Part shown: one piece after another, positions 62,432 through 64,000 of the stretch
How the letters are laid out: every line of letters starts with the position of its first letter
How positions within the stretch are numbered: the first letter of the stretch is position 1
Origin: Gammaproteobacteria bacterium 45_16_T64
GTDB taxonomy: Bacteria > Pseudomonadota > Gammaproteobacteria > Pseudomonadales > Ketobacteraceae
Length of the DNA stretch: 64,000 nt
Assembly: GCA_002162955.1 (NCBI GenBank)
Contig: MABD01000043.1
Location: 86,925 to 150,924, forward strand
Direction: 5' to 3'
Notes under the pieces: model-generated
Databases searched by the model: none
Seen by the model: only the letters and a program-made list of their open reading frames with translations
Told to the model about the DNA's origin: nothing
Program-made: the position numbers and the translations under genes

Positions 62432-63721
62432 TTATCGTATTTTGTGTTTCACAATAGTTGCTGTTGTACCTTCAATGCCGTCATAATTTCCAGTAATGCC
62501 GCCAGAATAGACATCGGAACCACTTAGTTCAATGGCAGCTAATCCGAAATCTTCTAAAGCTATGGTATCAACCAGTTTTCCCGTTACATCATAACGGTAG
62601 GTATAGGATGTTAAGGTGGGCGAAATAAGTGATTCTGACGTTGAGAGGTAGCAATGCTTGTCGTCTGTTTTTAGGGATACAGGGGAATAGAAGGCGTATT
62701 CAGCTGTTGTTTCAAAGCCCCATTCTTCCTCAGTCATACTAATCATAGCCAATGCTTGGGTTACACTGCCTGTGTAGCCCGTTACGAAACTAACGCAGGC
62801 AGATGATTCACCTAGCATTGCAATACTGCCTGAATCAATGGGTTTTCCTATTTCAGCAGAGTCTATTACTGCAAGTTCCGCATTCAAGATAAATGCAATC
62901 GTATTTCCATTGATTCCATCGACACTAGATTCCGTTCCTAATAATGCAATATTGTGCTCGCTGATGGAGTGATCCAAGAAAAAGTCGACGCCTAATTCGA
63001 TCGCCGATATTGAGTCATTCAAACTACCATCTGAGTTTAGAATAAATAATGTTTCACCCACGTTAACGACTATTCGCCCATCTACAGCGACTTCCATATG
63101 CCCCGCAGAAAATCCGTTAATAAGTCGACTACCTAAATTGGGTAAATTAACACTGGAATCATCAGGTGCTATAGCATTGACTTCATATTCCCAAAGGTCA
63201 TTACCCTGTTCATCGAAAGCCATCACTAGCGCTCTATTTTCAAACCAACCTAATAGGTAATATATTCCTTCTCTTGATACTGCGATGTCTTTCCATTGTG
63301 AATCAAACGAAAAATCCTTTTCCCATAATAATTCTCCTTCTGATGAGAGCGTTAGTATTTTCCACGATTGACCGTCAATATTAGCCCCTGAAGCAAAAAC
63401 ATTGCCATTATTCACTGTTCGTAGTGAAGAGGTTCCCGCCGTGTTTTCGCGAAGCGCAACGTAGTTGGGAATTGAATAATCCCACAATAAAGATCCCTGT
63501 GAATTATATTGAGCTACAAATAATGTGTCAGAGTTGTCTGGCGCCTTTGTTCGCCCTTCAATAATGACATTGTTATTAGTGCCTACGACAATATCATACA
63601 CTTCACTATAGTAATTGTTTGGCCCTGGATAGGTTGCAGTCCATAGCTGTTGAACACAAGCTGAAAGTCCGAGTACGGACGCGGCAGACACTGCCAATAG
63701 CGATAGTTTTGTCTTAGCCAT
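62432..63721 (-). CDS. Beta-propeller-like lipoprotein, unknown
   Basis: This 429-residue protein has signal SVLGLSAC. The mature part has recurring blade-like units (LFVAQYNSQGSLLWDYSI, ILTLSSEGELLWEKDF, VMAFDEQGNDLWEYEV) spaced ~50 residues apart, the Gly-x-x-x-Trp pattern of PQQ/WD-like propellers. No catalytic motif is visible. Cys is scarce apart from CVSF and CYLS. GGGAGAG precedes the ATG. The function could be surface binding or outer-membrane assembly scaffolding; I cannot choose. Confidence 0.75.
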   Translation of the reverse strand: MAKTKLSLLAVSAASVLGLSACVQQLWTATYPGPNNYYSEVYDIVVGTNNNVIIEGRTKAPDNSDTLFVAQYNSQGSLLWDYSIPNYVALRENTAGTSSLRTVNNGNVFASGANIDGQSWKILTLSSEGELLWEKDFSFDSQWKDIAVSREGIYYLLGWFENRALVMAFDEQGNDLWEYEVNAIAPDDSSVNLPNLGSRLINGFSAGHMEVAVDGRIVVNVGETLFILNSDGSLNDSISAIELGVDFFLDHSISEHNIALLGTESSVDGINGNTIAFILNAELAVIDSAEIGKPIDSGSIAMLGESSACVSFVTGYTGSVTQALAMISMTEEEWGFETTAEYAFYSPVSLKTDDKHCYLSTSESLISPTLTSYTYRYDVTGKLVDTIALEDFGLAAIELSGSDVYSGGITGNYDGIEGTTATIVKHKIR

Positions 63722-63971
63722 TTATTCTCTCCCTGAATTAGTATTTTAGATTGGCTTGTTTTGGGACGTTCATCCCGCATTCATCCTATAGGAAATGAGC
63801 AATATCACAACACTCATACCCATACCGACTCAAATCTTATAAATATATAAAACGATGTCTGTCACAAATGCATATGAAGAGCGACTACGACACCCATGCA
63901 AAGTGGTCTGGCTACACTAACCCGGACACTCAATTTCATTTAAACTATGAATAGAAATTGAGGAGAAAGCA

Positions 63972-64000
63972 GTGAGCAAGCGAACAAAGAAAGAATATAC
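63972..64000 (+). CDS. 5' end of a possible transposase/integrase (cut by window edge)
   Basis: AGGAGA lies six bases before a GTG that opens MSKRTKKEY... for nine codons to the window edge. Such a start is common in DDE-type transposases annotated as integrase. The 100 bases before it contain CCCGGACACT and a related GTCTGGCTAC, in imperfect opposite orientation, which could be element-end repeats. The evidence is short, so this is a guess. Confidence 0.35.

Overview
The window looks like chromosome of a free-living, probably marine, gammaproteobacterium. The reasons are the type II secretion operon, a FecI/FecR/TonB receptor module, a Fur-like box, LrgAB, glutathione reductase, and an exosortase (PEP-CTERM) regulatory set of the PrsK/PrsR/PrsT type. 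I cannot name the genus. Base composition is moderate and fairly even. I see no rRNA, tRNA, CRISPR array or phage block. The only hint of a mobile element is at the extreme right edge.

1-10 kb: exosortase-linked envelope region. It holds the N-terminal 679 codons of a PrsT-like TPR lipoprotein, a lipoprotein with a TTPEE pentapeptide tract, UDP-glucose dehydrogenase, the PrsR/PrsK sigma-54 two-component pair and a DUF1631 protein. 10-18.5 kb: central metabolism. MeaB and methylmalonyl-CoA mutase stand divergent from methylmalonyl-CoA epimerase. They are followed by GalU and a compact galE / phosphopantetheinyl transferase / pgi operon. GalU, Ugd, GalE and, further on, a UDP-glucuronate decarboxylase supply UDP-sugars, which fits the exopolysaccharide role of exosortase-type loci.

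18.7-29.2 kb: a type II secretion operon gspE-F-G-H-I-J-K-L-M followed by gspA (ExeA-like) and gspB. gspC, gspD, gspN and the prepilin peptidase are not in the window. 29.3-41.5 kb: mixed housekeeping and envelope genes (PilZ, UbiB-like kinase, MORN repeats, LrgAB, SDR, OmpA lipoprotein, glutathione reductase, UDP-glucuronate decarboxylase, glycosyltransferase, DUF1244). Two substrates with PEP-CTERM-type tails lie among them. At 41.5-42.2 kb a CorA-like gene is broken by a frameshift just before its GMN membrane segment.

42.4-50 kb: a tightly overlapping seven-gene metal-uptake operon. It encodes a PepSY membrane protein, two small envelope proteins, a ZnuA-like binding protein, an ATPase, a permease and a second, divergent binding-protein-like lipoprotein. 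It reads from a promoter whose spacer carries a Fur-like palindrome. 50-54 kb: an AraC regulator, a lipoprotein alpha/beta hydrolase, a TetR regulator with two matching operators, and a metallo-beta-lactamase-fold hydrolase. 54-64 kb: a TonB receptor with FecR and a FecI-type sigma factor, then three secreted or lipid-anchored proteins of unknown role (an 8-cysteine protein, a long leucine-rich-repeat lipoprotein, a beta-propeller-like lipoprotein). The window ends in the start of a possible transposase.

I do not see a clearly new multi-gene system. The best leads are the two-binding-protein metal operon, the split CorA-like gene, the repeat lipoprotein beside the exosortase regulators, and the three unknown surface proteins next to the FecIRA module.
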